A DNA stretch of 64,000 bases from Rhodanobacter sp. Soil772 (GCF_001428385.1 NZ_LMSK01000001.1:745355-809354); one strand, 5' to 3'; counted from the first letter of the stretch, positions 43,386 to 54,238 are shown. Notes: generated from the letters alone by a model not told the origin. Numbers and translations are program-made.

Positions 43386-44438
43386 ATGCGAAACACGACC
43401 CTCAACAACAAGTCCCTCAACATCGTCCTGTTCGCCGGCGCCCTGGCGCTGGCCGCGATGGTCCCGGCGCACGCCCAGATCCTGGGTGGCGGCGGCCTCA
43501 CCGGCGGCCTCACCGGCGGGATGAACGGCCCGATCCATTCCACGATGGGCCAGGTGGGCGGCCAGATCGGCGGCTCCGCACGCGGCATGGGCAACCTGCA
43601 TGCACCCGACATCAACCAGCGGACGGCCGCGCGACGCGCGGAGCGCCTGCGCCAGCGCGCCGCCGCGACCGCCGCTTCGGCGACGGACACCGCCGCGCGA
43701 GCCACCCGTCAGGTGAACGGCCAGGCCGCCGCTGACGCCGCCGCCGGCCTCACCGGTGCGGCCGGCGCCAGCGCCGGCAACAACAACGCTGCGCTGGACG
43801 GCGCGGGGCAACTGGGCTCGTCCGCCGCCGGCGCAGCCGATACCTCCGGCACGCGCCATGCCGTGACCGGCGCCGCAGGCCAGGTCGCCGACCAGTCGCG
43901 TTCAGCCGTCTCGACGGCCAAACGCGGCGCCCAGGGCGCACTGAACCGCGCGCAGGGCGCGGCCGGCAATGCATCCGCGAACGCGGAAGGTGCGGCCGAC
44001 GGCTCGGCCACGGCCGGCCTGAGCGCAGCCCGCCAAGCCACCGCCAGCGGCACGCAGTCGGCGCAAACCGCCGGCTCGCTCGGCTCGGACGCCACCGGCA
44101 GCGCGTCGCAGGCAACCTCGGCCGGCGCCAGCGGCGCAAGCGGCGCAAGCCAGCCGTCGGGCAACACCGCGAGCCCGCAACCTGGCGGCCTGCTGCCGTC
44201 GACGTCCCATGCTGTGCGCGGCGCAGGAGACAAGACGATCGATGTGTCGGGTTCCGGCGCAGCCAACGGCAACACCAACGCCAACGCCAACTCGACCTCC
44301 GGCACCCGCGGCGCTGCCAACGCCGGGGGCCAGGCCAATGGCCAGGCCGGTGCCCACGGCTCGGCCCGCAACGGCATCTCCACCTCCGCGCAAGCCGACG
44401 GCGATGCCGGCGCCAGCGCGAACGCGCAGCAGCACTAA
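43386..44438 (+). CDS. secreted Ala/Gly/Ser/Asn-rich low-complexity protein
   Basis: This is a 350-residue protein. A signal peptide (NIVLFAGALALAAMVPAHA) is followed by a mature start QILGGGGLTGGLTGGMNG. Most of the rest is Ala-rich with Gly, Ser, Thr, Gln and Asn (such as AAATAASATDTAARATRQV and GAANGNTNANANS). There is no Cys and no clear globular domain. A short basic stretch (RTAARRAERLRQRA) sits near residue 80. It lacks a C-terminal anchor. The composition fits a disordered secreted or surface protein. It follows the subtilase by 106 bp with a weak GGAGG ribosome-binding site, so it is likely co-expressed and may be a substrate or partner of that protease; this is inferred. I cannot assign a function. 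Confidence 0.82.
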   Translation: MRNTTLNNKSLNIVLFAGALALAAMVPAHAQILGGGGLTGGLTGGMNGPIHSTMGQVGGQIGGSARGMGNLHAPDINQRTAARRAERLRQRAAATAASATDTAARATRQVNGQAAADAAAGLTGAAGASAGNNNAALDGAGQLGSSAAGAADTSGTRHAVTGAAGQVADQSRSAVSTAKRGAQGALNRAQGAAGNASANAEGAADGSATAGLSAARQATASGTQSAQTAGSLGSDATGSASQATSAGASGASGASQPSGNTASPQPGGLLPSTSHAVRGAGDKTIDVSGSGAANGNTNANANSTSGTRGAANAGGQANGQAGAHGSARNGISTSAQADGDAGASANAQQH

Positions 44439-44459
44439 GCCAGCAGCACCGTAGAAACC

Positions 44460-44486
44460 AGGAGCCCCCGCAAGTGGGGGCTCCTT
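44460..44486 (+). terminator. terminator after the subtilase operon
   Basis: AGGAGCCCCC / GGGGGCTCCT is a 10-bp stem with a 6-nt loop, followed by TCCGTTCT, 21 bases past the low-complexity protein stop. The alr gene ends 55 bp further on from the other strand. Confidence 0.7.
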
Positions 44487-44540
44487 CCGTTCTGAAGATC
44501 AGAAGCTCTACTCACGCCCCCGCTTACGGGGGGAAGTAAC

Positions 44541-45614
44541 TCACTCGCCAACGTAGCTACGCGGCACGCGCTTCAGTCCGCACAGCAGCTGGTACGCGCT
44601 GCTGTCGCAGTGCGTCGCCAGTTCGCTGATCGGTACCTGCCCGCCCCACAGTTCGACGCGGCTGCCGAGGCCGGCGGCGGGGTGGTCGGTGAGGTCGACG
44701 GTGAGCATGTCCATCGACACGCGGCCGACCAGTTCGCCGGGCCGGCCGTCGATGGCGACCGGGGTACCGTTGGGGGCGAATTGCGGGTAGCCGTCGGCGT
44801 AGCCCATCGCGACGACGCCGATGCGGCTGGGGCGTTGGGTGATGAAGCGGGCGCCGTAACCGATCGGTTCGCCTGCTGCCAGCTCGCGCACGCCAATCAC
44901 CTTCGACTCCACCGTCATCACCGGGCGCAGGCGGTCGGCGACCGGATGTGGGCCATTGAATGGCGTAGCGCCGTACAGCATCAGGCCCGGCCGCGCCCAC
45001 TCGCCTTGCGCGCTGGGCCAACCGAGCAGCGCGGGGGAATTGCCGAGGCTGGTGGGCAAGTGCAGCTCATCGCACACCTGGTGGAACAGCGCGCGCTGCT
45101 CGTCGGTGCGGGTGCAGTCGAGTTCGTCGGCGCGGGCGAAGTGGGTCATCGCCACCACCTCGCACACGTGCGGCATGGCCTGCAAGCGTTGCAGGCTGGC
45201 GCGGTAGTCCGCCGCAGCCAGGCCGAGCCGGTGCATGCCCGAATCGAGCTTCAGCCAGAGGGTAAACGGCTTGGATGGGCGTGCGCGTTCGATCGCGTCG
45301 ATCTGCCACTCGGCTTGCACTACGCACCACAGGTCGTGGGCGTCGATCAGTGCCAGTTCGTCGGCTTCGAAGAAGCCTTCCAGCAGCAGGATCGGGGCGC
45401 GGATGCCGGCCTCGCGCAGTTCCAATGCTTCCTCGATGCAGGCCACCGCGAAACCATCAGCTTCGCTTTCCAGTGCCTGCGCGCAGCGCACGGCACCGTG
45501 ACCGTAGGCGTCGGCCTTGACCACGGCCAGTGCCTTGCGTCCGCCCAGCTCGCGAGCCAGGCGGTAGTTGTGGCGCAGTGCGGCCAGGTCGATCAAGGCA
45601 CGTGCCGGGCGCAT
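44541..45614 (-). CDS. alr: alanine racemase (catabolic-operon type)
   Basis: This 357-residue PLP enzyme interconverts L- and D-alanine. It has the PLP lysine in [13 protein letters not shown] near residue 33, the catalytic Tyr in [10 protein letters not shown], and [12 protein letters not shown] 45614 shares its A with the dadA stop (TGATG), so the two are translationally coupled. Neighbouring dadA and the divergent Lrp-type gene suggest the catabolic role called DadX in enteric bacteria. I use alr because no second racemase gene is in view to compare. Confidence 0.93.
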   Translation of the reverse strand: MRPARALIDLAALRHNYRLARELGGRKALAVVKADAYGHGAVRCAQALESEADGFAVACIEEALELREAGIRAPILLLEGFFEADELALIDAHDLWCVVQAEWQIDAIERARPSKPFTLWLKLDSGMHRLGLAAADYRASLQRLQAMPHVCEVVAMTHFARADELDCTRTDEQRALFHQVCDELHLPTSLGNSPALLGWPSAQGEWARPGLMLYGATPFNGPHPVADRLRPVMTVESKVIGVRELAAGEPIGYGARFITQRPSRIGVVAMGYADGYPQFAPNGTPVAIDGRPGELVGRVSMDMLTVDLTDHPAAGLGSRVELWGGQVPISELATHCDSSAYQLLCGLKRVPRSYVGE

Positions 45615-46894
45615 CAGGCATGGACTCCCGCGGTGGGGCGCGTACTGTAGCGCGAGATGTCCAGGCCCTCGCTGCTGATCTGCGGTTTGCGCCCCGCGAT
45701 CAGGTCGGCCAGGTAGCGGCCGGAACCGCAGGCCATGGTCCAGCCCAGGGTGCCGTGGCCGGTGTTGAGGTAGAGGTTGTCCAGCCGGGTGGCGCCGACC
45801 ACCGGCGTGCCGTCCGGAGTGGCCGGGCGCAGGCCGGTCCAGAAGGTGGAACGGCTCAGGTCGCCGCCATGCGGGTACAAGTCGCTGACCACTTTTTCCA
45901 GGGTGGCGCGGCGGCGCGGCGACAGCGACAGGTCGAAGCCGGATACCTCGGCCATGCCGCCGACGCGGATGCGCTGGTCGAAGCGGGTCACCGCCACCTT
46001 GTAGGTTTCGTCGAGGATGGTCGAGGTGGGCGCCATCGCCGGATCGGTGATCGGCAGGGTCAGCGAATAACCCTTCAGCGGGTACACCGGCAGGCGCATG
46101 CCCAGCGGCGCCAGCAGCTGCGGGGAATAGCTGCCCAGCGCCAGCACGTAGCGGTCGGCGCGTTCGACCCGGCCATCGATGCGCACGCCGGTGAGGCGGC
46201 TGCCGTCGTGTTCGAGTTTTTCCACGGTGGCGCCGAAGCGGAACTCGACGCCGGCCTCCTGTGCCCGCGCGGCGAGCCGGCGGGTGAACAGTTCGCAGTC
46301 GCCGGTCTGGTCGTTCGGCAGGCGCAGCGCGCCGCTGAGCTGGTCGACCACTCCGGCCAGCGCCGGCTCCACCCGCACGATGCCGGCGCGGTCGAGCAGC
46401 TCGTACGGCACGCCGTACTGCTTGAGCACGGCGATGTCCTTGGCCGCGTCGTCCAGCTGTGCCTGGGTGCGGAACAGCTGCACGGTGCCGAGCTGGCGGC
46501 CTTCGTAATCCAGCCCGGTTTCGGCGCGCAATTCGTCCATGCAGTCGCGGCTGTATTCGGACAGGCGCACCATGCGCGCCTTGTTGATCGCATAACGGTT
46601 GGCGGTGCAGTTGCGCAGCATCTGCAGCAGCCACAGGTATTGCTGCGGGTCGAGGCCGGGGCGGATCGCCAGCGGTGCGTGGCGCATGAACAACCACTTC
46701 AGCGCCTTCAGCGGCACGCCGGGGGCGGCCCATGGCGAGGCGTAGCCGGGCGAGATCTGGCCGGCGTTGGCGTAGCTGGTTTCACGTGCCGGCGCGCTTT
46801 CGCGATCCACCACGGTCACTTCGAAACCGGCGCGCGCCAGATACCACGCGCTGCACGTTCCGATCACGCCGCTGCCCAATATCAATACCCGCAT
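45614..46894 (-). CDS. dadA: D-amino acid dehydrogenase small subunit
   Basis: This 426-residue FAD-dependent, membrane-associated enzyme oxidises D-alanine to pyruvate and passes electrons to the respiratory chain. The FAD loop [19 protein letters not shown] is at the N-terminus. [20 protein letters not shown], the substrate-side [10 protein letters not shown] and [14 protein letters not shown] match DadA closely. It is the first gene of dadA-alr. Alr feeds it D-alanine from L-alanine, and an Lrp-type regulator is encoded divergently. Confidence 0.96.
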   Translation of the reverse strand: MRVLILGSGVIGTCSAWYLARAGFEVTVVDRESAPARETSYANAGQISPGYASPWAAPGVPLKALKWLFMRHAPLAIRPGLDPQQYLWLLQMLRNCTANRYAINKARMVRLSEYSRDCMDELRAETGLDYEGRQLGTVQLFRTQAQLDDAAKDIAVLKQYGVPYELLDRAGIVRVEPALAGVVDQLSGALRLPNDQTGDCELFTRRLAARAQEAGVEFRFGATVEKLEHDGSRLTGVRIDGRVERADRYVLALGSYSPQLLAPLGMRLPVYPLKGYSLTLPITDPAMAPTSTILDETYKVAVTRFDQRIRVGGMAEVSGFDLSLSPRRRATLEKVVSDLYPHGGDLSRSTFWTGLRPATPDGTPVVGATRLDNLYLNTGHGTLGWTMACGSGRYLADLIAGRKPQISSEGLDISRYSTRPTAGVHA

Positions 46895-47039
46895 CTCGCT
46901 CCCCTTCCGCCGGTTGGCCTGCGGGCCAGCCGCAGGAATGATCCCGACAAGTATAGGAACGGTCGACCAATCTTATTTTCTGTCTTTTGCCATATTGACG
47001 GGTAAAATCACTGCAAGATTGGCAATCGCTGGTGAGCCC
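46895..47039. promoter_or_regulatory. divergent dadA / lrp-type promoter region
   Basis: The 145-bp gap between dadA and the divergent Lrp-type gene contains the only strongly A/T-rich stretch nearby (TCTTATTTTCTGTCTTTTGCC, then ATTGACGGGTAAAATCACTG). Plausible elements toward the regulator are ATTGACG and TAAAAT, but they are only about 4 bp apart, so they are not a pair. The same region must carry the dadA promoter. Lrp-family operators are degenerate and I cannot fix one by eye. Confidence 0.5.
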
Positions 47040-47552
47040 ATGGCGGTAAAGAAGCGGGAATTCGACAAAATCGACCGGAAAATTCTCCGGGTGTTGCAGG
47101 ACGAGGGGCGGATCTCGTTCACCGAGCTGGGCGAGCGGGTTGGCCTGTCCACCACGCCGTGCACCGAGCGCGTGCGCCGGCTGGAACGCGACGGCGTGAT
47201 CACCGGCTACCACGCGCGACTCGACCCGCACATGGTCGGCGCCGGCCTGCTGGTGTTCGTGGAGATCAGCCTGGCGTACAAGTCGGGCAACATCTTCGAG
47301 GAATTCCGCAACGCCGCGCTGCGCCTGCCCAACGTGCTGGAGTGCCACCTCGTCTCGGGCGCGTTCGACTACCTGATCAAGGCGCGCATCTCGGGCATGG
47401 CCTCGTACCGCAAGCTGCTCGGCAACACCTTGTTGACCTTGCCGAACGTGCGCGATTCGAAAAGCTACATCGTGATGGAAGAGGTCAAGGAAACGCTCAG
47501 CCTGCCGGTGGGCGAGCGCGGCGGGCGCAGCGAAGCCGACGCCGCGGGGTAG
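47040..47552 (+). CDS. Lrp/AsnC family transcriptional regulator (DadR-like)
   Basis: This is a 170-residue protein. Its N-terminal winged helix begins DKIDRKILRVLQDEGRISFT with the recognition region GLSTTPCTERVRRLE, and the C-terminal part is an RAM/ligand domain (YLIKARISGMASYRKLL). It is divergent from dadA, the position of DadR in Pseudomonas, where L-alanine is the effector. By that context it probably activates dadA-alr. The name Lrp is possible too, since the helix matches both. Confidence 0.92.
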   Translation: MAVKKREFDKIDRKILRVLQDEGRISFTELGERVGLSTTPCTERVRRLERDGVITGYHARLDPHMVGAGLLVFVEISLAYKSGNIFEEFRNAALRLPNVLECHLVSGAFDYLIKARISGMASYRKLLGNTLLTLPNVRDSKSYIVMEEVKETLSLPVGERGGRSEADAAG

Positions 47553-47580
47553 CGGGAAACCGACCCATCGCCCGAAACGG

Positions 47581-47605
47581 ACAGACCCCGCATGGCGGGG
47601 TCTGT
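47581..47605. terminator. bidirectional terminator between the Lrp-type gene and purA
   Basis: The 11-bp stem ACAGACCCCGC / GCGGGGTCTGT has a 3-nt loop. It lies 28 bp past the regulator stop and 27 bp past the purA stop. There is no long T-run on either side. Confidence 0.6.
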
Positions 47606-47632
47606 CGGCGCGACGCAACGGTGTGACAGCGA

Positions 47633-48931
<1,299 letters not shown>

Positions 48932-48988
48932 TTACTCCGAGATGTTCTCGCTCAGGTTTGTGGCGTCCCGTCGGCGGGACCACACGTA

Positions 48989-49171
48989 TCAATGAAAAAA
49001 CTGCAACAGCACCAGACCGACCGCCATCGCACCGGCGCCGAACAGCCGCAAGCTGCGCGGCGGCAGCTTCAGCGCCTCGCGCACCATCGCCTGCCAGCCT
49101 CGCGGCGCCGCGAACAACAGCAGGCCCTCGATCACCAGCATCAGGCATAACGCGGCAGCCAGCTGGTGCAT
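48989..49171 (-). CDS. DUF2065 small membrane protein (YjeT-like)
   Basis: This 60-residue protein has two hydrophobic helices (LAAALCLMLVIEGLLLFAAP and RLFGAGAMAVGLVLLQFF) joined by a short loop, as in E. coli YjeT. It lies between hflC and purA, exactly the position of yjeT in E. coli. Its function is not known; association with HflKC is only a gene-order inference. Confidence 0.9.
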   Translation of the reverse strand: MHQLAAALCLMLVIEGLLLFAAPRGWQAMVREALKLPPRSLRLFGAGAMAVGLVLLQFFH

Positions 49172-49182
49172 CGAGGTTCGAC

Positions 49183-50052
49183 TCAGCGTTTCTGCGCGGG
49201 CTGTTCGAAGTAGCGCAGGAACTCGTCGTCGGGCTTCATGATCAGCACGCCCTTGCCATCCTCGAACGAAGTACGGTACGCGGCCAGGCTGCGATAGAAC
49301 GTGAAGAACTCAGGGTCCTGGGTGTACGCCTGCGCGTAGATGGCGGCGGCTTCCGCGTCGCCCTCACCCTTCACCTTGGCCGCGTCGCGCTGGGCATCGG
49401 CGCGCAGCACCTGGCCCTGGCGGTCGGCGTCGGCCTGGATCGTCTCGGCCGATTCCTGGCCGGTGAAGCGCAGTTCGTTGGCCAGTTGCAGGCGCTCGGC
49501 GCGCATGCGCTTGTACACCGATTCGCTGACCTCGTTCGGCAGGTCGATGCGCTTGATGCGCACGTCGACCACGGCGATGCCGAGGTTCTTGCGCGCCGAG
49601 GCGTCGGTCTGCGCACGCACGCGTTCGGTGATGTCCTTGCGCCCGCCGGAGATCAGGTCGGGCAAGGTGCGCGCATTGAACTCGAAGCGCAGCGCGTCCT
49701 TCACGATCGGGGTCAGCCGCTGTGCCGCCTGCAGCTGGTCGCCGCCGGTGGCGCGGTAGTACGCGGCGTTGTCGGCGACGCGCCACTTCACGTAGAAGTC
49801 GACGTTGACGCTCTTCTTCTCGGAGGTGAAATAGCGCTCCGGCGGCGCGTCCAGCGACAGGATGCGCTTGTCGAAGTGCATCACCTGCTGCATCACCGGC
49901 AGCTTGAAGTGCAGGCCCGGCTGGTAGTCGGTGCGCACGATGCGGCCGAACTGCAGCAGCAGCGCGCTGTGCCCTTCGCTGACCACGAACATGCTGTTGA
50001 GGCCAAGCAGGACCGCCAGGATTGCGACGACGATGGAACCGATCTTCATCAT
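49183..50052 (-). CDS. hflC: HflC, SPFH-domain subunit of the HflKC complex
   Basis: This is a 289-residue membrane protein. A single N-terminal helix (VVAILAVLLGLNSMFVV) is followed by a SPFH/band-7 domain (SEGHSALLLQFGRIVRTD, LPDLISGGRKDITERV) and a coiled coil rich in Ala/Glu/Arg near 190-240. HflK and HflC form a cage around FtsH and modulate membrane protein quality control. It overlaps the hflK stop by four bases. Confidence 0.96.
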   Translation of the reverse strand: MMKIGSIVVAILAVLLGLNSMFVVSEGHSALLLQFGRIVRTDYQPGLHFKLPVMQQVMHFDKRILSLDAPPERYFTSEKKSVNVDFYVKWRVADNAAYYRATGGDQLQAAQRLTPIVKDALRFEFNARTLPDLISGGRKDITERVRAQTDASARKNLGIAVVDVRIKRIDLPNEVSESVYKRMRAERLQLANELRFTGQESAETIQADADRQGQVLRADAQRDAAKVKGEGDAEAAAIYAQAYTQDPEFFTFYRSLAAYRTSFEDGKGVLIMKPDDEFLRYFEQPAQKR

Positions 50053-51119
50053 GGCTGCGCCCCCTTGTCGGCCGCATTGCCGGTCGGCGGCGACACCACC
50101 GCGCCGGTCGTGCCCGCGTCAGGCTGCACCGCGGTCGGCGAGCCCTGCAGTGCCGGCAGGTTGATGATGTTACGGCCGTTGGAGCCGTCGATCACCTTGG
50201 GGTTCTTCGCCATCACCTGTTCCATCGTTTCCAGCCACAGCCGCTTGCGGGTCACTTCCGGCGCGGCCTTGTACTGCTTCAGCAGCAGTTCGAAGCGGGC
50301 GGCGTCACCGGTGGCCCGGGCGACGCGCTCGGCCTTGTAGCCGGCTGCCTCGGCGGCGATGCGCGCGGCATCGCCGCGTGCCACCGGCACCACCTTGCTG
50401 GCGTAGGCCAGGGCGGCGTTTTCGATGCTCTGCTTGTCTTCGCGGGCGTTGTTGACGTCGTCGAACGCGTCCTTCACCTCGTTCGGCGGCGCCACGTTCT
50501 GGAAGCTGACCTCGGTGACGCGCAGGCCGGAGTCATAGGTGTCCAGCGTTTTCTGCAGGGTTTCCTGCGCCTGGGCGACCAGGCTGGCACCGGCGGCGGA
50601 CAGGATCTGGTCCATGTCGCTGCTGCCGATCACCGAGCGCACGGCGGCTTCGGCGGCGGCGCCGATGGTGCCGTCCGGGTCGTTCAGCGAGAACAGGTAC
50701 TTGCGCGAATCGTCCACCTGGTACTGCACGGTGAAGTCGATCGTGATGATGTTCTCGTCCTTGGTCAGCATCGCCACCTTGTCGGTGACCGAGCGGATCC
50801 GCGTGGCCTCGACCTTGGTGACCGACTCGATCGGCTGCGGCAGCTTCAGGTGGAAGCCCGACGGCAAGGTACGCGAGAACTCGCCGAAGCGCAGCACCAC
50901 GCCGGCCTGGCGCGCGCCGATGATGGTGTAGCTGCTGAACAGCAGGCCGACCGCCAGCACCACCGCCACGCCGGTGAGAATGCTGCCGGGGCCCTGCCCC
51001 ATCTTGCCCAGGCGCTTCCTGGCGTTGTTGAGCAGATCGTCCAGCGGCGACTTGCCGCCCTGGCGATTCCTGTTCCACGGATCACGTTGCCCGTTGTTGC
51101 CGGGTTCATTCCATGCCAC
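50049..51119 (-). CDS. hflK: HflK, SPFH-domain subunit of the HflKC complex
   Basis: This is a 356-residue protein. A Gly/Asn/Asp-rich cytoplasmic start (MAWNEPGNNGQRDPWN) leads to a membrane helix (ILTGVAVVLAVGLLFSSYTI), the band-7 domain (ARQAGVVLRFGEFSRTLPSG) and a long coiled coil. The C-terminal tail ends in Gly/Pro-rich sequence. It precedes hflC with four-base overlap. A 180-bp gap before it (51120-51299) may hold its own promoter. Confidence 0.96.
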   Translation of the reverse strand: MAWNEPGNNGQRDPWNRNRQGGKSPLDDLLNNARKRLGKMGQGPGSILTGVAVVLAVGLLFSSYTIIGARQAGVVLRFGEFSRTLPSGFHLKLPQPIESVTKVEATRIRSVTDKVAMLTKDENIITIDFTVQYQVDDSRKYLFSLNDPDGTIGAAAEAAVRSVIGSSDMDQILSAAGASLVAQAQETLQKTLDTYDSGLRVTEVSFQNVAPPNEVKDAFDDVNNAREDKQSIENAALAYASKVVPVARGDAARIAAEAAGYKAERVARATGDAARFELLLKQYKAAPEVTRKRLWLETMEQVMAKNPKVIDGSNGRNIINLPALQGSPTAVQPDAGTTGAVVSPPTGNAADKGAQP

Positions 51120-51299
51120 GAGTCAGTCTCCTAGGGGCCGTCGGGAGGCCGGCAACCACGGCCGGAACACGCGTTGCACCGGGTTACACATGAGATTCAG
51201 CCAAAGCTGTCGGAGTGCCGCGCCAGCCGTCTTTCGGGGCCGCGCAAACACCGGGGATTCTAGCAGAGCGCGGCTGGCGCCGCGCGTGGTGTGCTGGCG

Positions 51300-52601
51300 T
51301 CATTCCGCCACAGCCAGCAGTTGACGCAGCAACTGGGTCTCGGTCGGGTCGCCGCCGCTGATCGGGGCGATCACGCTGCGCGGCGCGTCGATGCGCAGCT
51401 GCCAGCCGTGTTCGTCCACCGTCTCGCCGGTGATCGCACCGGCCGCCTTCAACCGCGCATGCAGGCGCCCAGCCGACAACGGCAACTGCAGCTCCGACTG
51501 CACCCGCTCGCCGCCGAGCAGCTCGCCCAGCGCCTGGCGCAGCAGGCCCAGCCCGGCACCGGTGGCGGCGGACAGCCACACCCGCACCGGTTTGCCGGCG
51601 CCGTCGCGTTCGATCCGCGGCTCGGCGCCGGCCAGGTCGATCTTGTTCATCACGTGCAGCTGCGGCACGTCGCCGGCTTCGATTTCCTCCAGCACCTTGT
51701 CGACCACGCGATGCAGGCGATCGCGCTCCTCGTCGGCAGCGTCGCTGATATGCAGCAAGAGGTCGGCATCACGCGCCTCGGCCAGGGTGGCGCGGAACGC
51801 GGCGACCAGGTCATGCGGCAGCTCGCGGATGAAGCCGACGGTATCGGCCAGCACGGCCGGGCCGCAGCTGAGATCGTCCAGCTTGCGTACGGTGGGATCC
51901 AGCGTGGCGAACAGCAGGTCGGCGGCGTAGACGTCGCCGGTGGTCAGCGCATTGAACAAGGTCGACTTGCCGGCGTTGGTGTAGCCGACCAGGGCCACGC
52001 GCGGCACCGTGTTGCGCAGCCGCGCGCGGCGTTGCTGGCCACGCTGGGTCTGTACCTTTTCCAGCCGCTTGGTGAGCATCTTGACCCGCTCGCCGAGCAG
52101 GCGACGGTCGGTTTCCAGCTGGGTTTCGCCGGGACCGCGGTTGCCGATGGCGCCGCCACGCTGGGCGTCCAGATGGGTCCAGCCGCGCACCAGCCGGGTG
52201 GCCAAGTGCTTCAACTGGGCCAGCTCCACTTCCAGTTTGCCTTCATGCGAACGGGCGCGCTGGGCGAAGATGTCCAGGATCAGGCCGGCGCGGTCGACCA
52301 CGCGGATGCCCAGGTGTTTCTCAAGGTTGCGTTCCTGCACCGGGGTCAGCACGTGGTCGACCAGCACCAGGTCGGCCTCCAGCGCACGCGCCGCTTCGGC
52401 CACCTCGTTCGCCTTGCCGGTGCCGATGTAGTAGCGCGGGTTGGGATCTTCGACGCGGGCGCTGATCACGCCAAGCACCTCGGCCCCGGCGGACTTCACC
52501 AGCTCGGCGAATTCCTCGGCGCGACGCGCGGTATCGCCTTCGCCGCGGGAGTGCGGCAGAACCAGGACGGCGCGGTCGCCTTTCTTTTGTCTATCGAACA
52601 C
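51300..52601 (-). CDS. hflX: GTPase HflX
   Basis: This 433-residue ribosome-binding GTPase has the N-terminal HflX domain (VLPHSRGEGDTARRAEEFAE and PRYYIGTGKANEV), a coiled-coil helix (GPGETQLETDRRLL) and the G domain. The G motifs are G1 GYTNAGKST, G3 DTVGFI and G4 NKID. HflX splits stalled 70S ribosomes after heat stress. It lies between hfq and hflK, as in E. coli. Confidence 0.97.
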   Translation of the reverse strand: MFDRQKKGDRAVLVLPHSRGEGDTARRAEEFAELVKSAGAEVLGVISARVEDPNPRYYIGTGKANEVAEAARALEADLVLVDHVLTPVQERNLEKHLGIRVVDRAGLILDIFAQRARSHEGKLEVELAQLKHLATRLVRGWTHLDAQRGGAIGNRGPGETQLETDRRLLGERVKMLTKRLEKVQTQRGQQRRARLRNTVPRVALVGYTNAGKSTLFNALTTGDVYAADLLFATLDPTVRKLDDLSCGPAVLADTVGFIRELPHDLVAAFRATLAEARDADLLLHISDAADEERDRLHRVVDKVLEEIEAGDVPQLHVMNKIDLAGAEPRIERDGAGKPVRVWLSAATGAGLGLLRQALGELLGGERVQSELQLPLSAGRLHARLKAAGAITGETVDEHGWQLRIDAPRSVIAPISGGDPTETQLLRQLLAVAE

Positions 52602-52657
52602 TAGTGGGTGTGATCCTCAGGAGCAGACCCACTTCATGCGGGCGGACCGCTCCGCTA

Positions 52658-52945
52658 TCAAGCGTCCGCGTCGGCGGATGTGGCCGGCGCGTCGGATGGA
52701 TGGTCGTGGCCTTCATGGCCGTCGTGGCCATTGCCGATACGTACGTTGCGGCTCGGCACCACAGTGGAGATGGCGTGCTTGTAGACCATCTGGCTCACCT
52801 GGTTGCGCAGCAACACCACAAACTGGTCGAACGACTCGACCGTCCCCTGCAATTTGATGCCGTTGACCAGATAGATGGCTACCGGCACGCGTTCGCGCCG
52901 CAATGCATTCAGAAACGGATCCTGCAACGACTGCCCCTTGGACAT
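52658..52945 (-). CDS. hfq: RNA-binding protein Hfq
   Basis: This 95-residue Sm-like protein is the hexameric sRNA chaperone. It has [20 protein letters not shown], Sm1 [20 protein letters not shown] and Sm2 [12 protein letters not shown]. The tail is His/Asp-rich ([11 protein letters not shown]), differing from the Ser/Gly-rich E. coli tail and able, in principle, to bind metals. ATG 52945 (MSKGQSL) is the family start. It is flanked by miaA and hflX in the standard order. Confidence 0.98.
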   Translation of the reverse strand: MSKGQSLQDPFLNALRRERVPVAIYLVNGIKLQGTVESFDQFVVLLRNQVSQMVYKHAISTVVPSRNVRIGNGHDGHEGHDHPSDAPATSADADA

Positions 52946-53077
52946 TTCTTGTTCTCCCCTTGCCACGGACAGACCGGAGAAAAAACGCCGACGGCGCCCC
53001 GGTCCAACATGCTGGGATGTTAGCTGCTTTCAAATACTTGATGAAAGAAGATTTTTGCGCCGTGCAAGTGCACTGGG

Positions 53078-54046
53078 TCACGCTGGCAACGCTGGCCCGC
53101 CCGGGCCGTCCAGAAACAGCTGTACCGCCGCCGCGGCACGGGTGGCCAGATCGGGCTGATCCGGATCGAACAGACGGGTGCCGTAGTCGCTGCGCAGCCA
53201 GGTGATCTGCCGCTTGGCCAGCTGGCGGGTGGCGTAGATGGCGCGGTCGCGGAACTCGGCCGGATCGGTCAGGCCGTCCAGGTGTTCCCACGCCTGCCGG
53301 TAGCCGACCGCACGAATCGCCGGCAGGTCGGCGTGCAGGTCGCCGCGTGTCCGCAGCGCGCGCACCTCGTCCAGAAAACCCTCCGCCAGCATCGCGTCGA
53401 AACGTCGGGCGATGCGCTCGTGCAGCACGCGCCGATCGGTCGGCAGCAGCGCCAGCTTGAGCACCCGCCACGGAAAATGCGCCGCTGTCCTGCCGCGCTG
53501 CAATTCGGACAGCGGCCGGCCGGTCAGTTCGATCACCTCCAGTGCGCGCTGCAGGCGTTGCACGTCGTTGCAGCCGATCCGGCTGGCAGCGGCCGGATCG
53601 AGGCTCGCCAGTCGCGCATGCATGGCCGGCCAGCCCAGTTGCTGCGCTTCGGCGGCCAGTCGCACGCGGGTGGCCGGGTCGGCTTCCGGCAGATCGGACA
53701 GCCCCTGCTGCAACGCGCGAAAGTACAACCCGGTGCCGCCGACCAGCAGCGGCACCCTGCCCCACGCGCCGATCCGCTGCATCACCGGTAGCGCATCGGC
53801 GCAGAAATCCGCCGCCGAATACGGCTGGCCGGGATCGCGGATGTCGACCAGCGCATGTGGGTAGCGCGCCAGCGTCGCCGGGTCGGGTTTCGCCGTGCCG
53901 ATGTCCATGCCGCGGTAGACCAGCGCCGAATCGACGCTGACCAGATCCAGTGGAAACCGCTCGCTCAGCTCGCATGCCAGCGCGGTCTTGCCGGAGGCGG
54001 TGGGGCCCATCAGGAAGATGGCGAGGGGGCGGCAGTCGACGGGCAT
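53078..54046 (-). CDS. miaA: tRNA dimethylallyltransferase
   Basis: This 322-residue enzyme adds dimethylallyl to A37 of tRNAs that read UNN codons. It has the P-loop [11 protein letters not shown] near residue 14, the [10 protein letters not shown] block, [11 protein letters not shown], and the [15 protein letters not shown]-terminal region. ATG 54046 ([15 protein letters not shown]) gives the normal length; an upstream start would add 39 residues from a poorly coding region. It heads the hfq-hflX-hflKC-purA series. Confidence 0.97.
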   Translation of the reverse strand: MPVDCRPLAIFLMGPTASGKTALACELSERFPLDLVSVDSALVYRGMDIGTAKPDPATLARYPHALVDIRDPGQPYSAADFCADALPVMQRIGAWGRVPLLVGGTGLYFRALQQGLSDLPEADPATRVRLAAEAQQLGWPAMHARLASLDPAAASRIGCNDVQRLQRALEVIELTGRPLSELQRGRTAAHFPWRVLKLALLPTDRRVLHERIARRFDAMLAEGFLDEVRALRTRGDLHADLPAIRAVGYRQAWEHLDGLTDPAEFRDRAIYATRQLAKRQITWLRSDYGTRLFDPDQPDLATRAAAAVQLFLDGPGGPALPA

Positions 54047-54238
54047 GCGCACATTGTAAGCAGAGCGATGCCGTTTCACCTCGATACACGCTGTATCACA
54101 GCTGCTACAGGTTGCGCCGCGCGGCGCACCGGTTCTGCCGCCATGGATGAAGCCGGCAGCCACTCGTCACGATGCCCGCGTCTTTGGCATTGCCGTTGCT
54201 TCAGCCAGGGCATGGGGAATGGCCGAGGGAGAATCGCC

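Noticed and set aside
45614-46733. An upstream extension of the alr frame through dadA
   Set aside because: The extension is antiparallel in frame to the complete dadA gene and Arg/Pro-rich. Alr begins at the TGATG overlap.
51120-51299. Possible small RNA gene in the gap between hflX and hflK
   Set aside because: There is a GC-rich hairpin (GCGCGGCTGGCGCCGCGC), but no promoter/terminator pair or A/U-rich Hfq-type region. It may just hold the hflK promoter.
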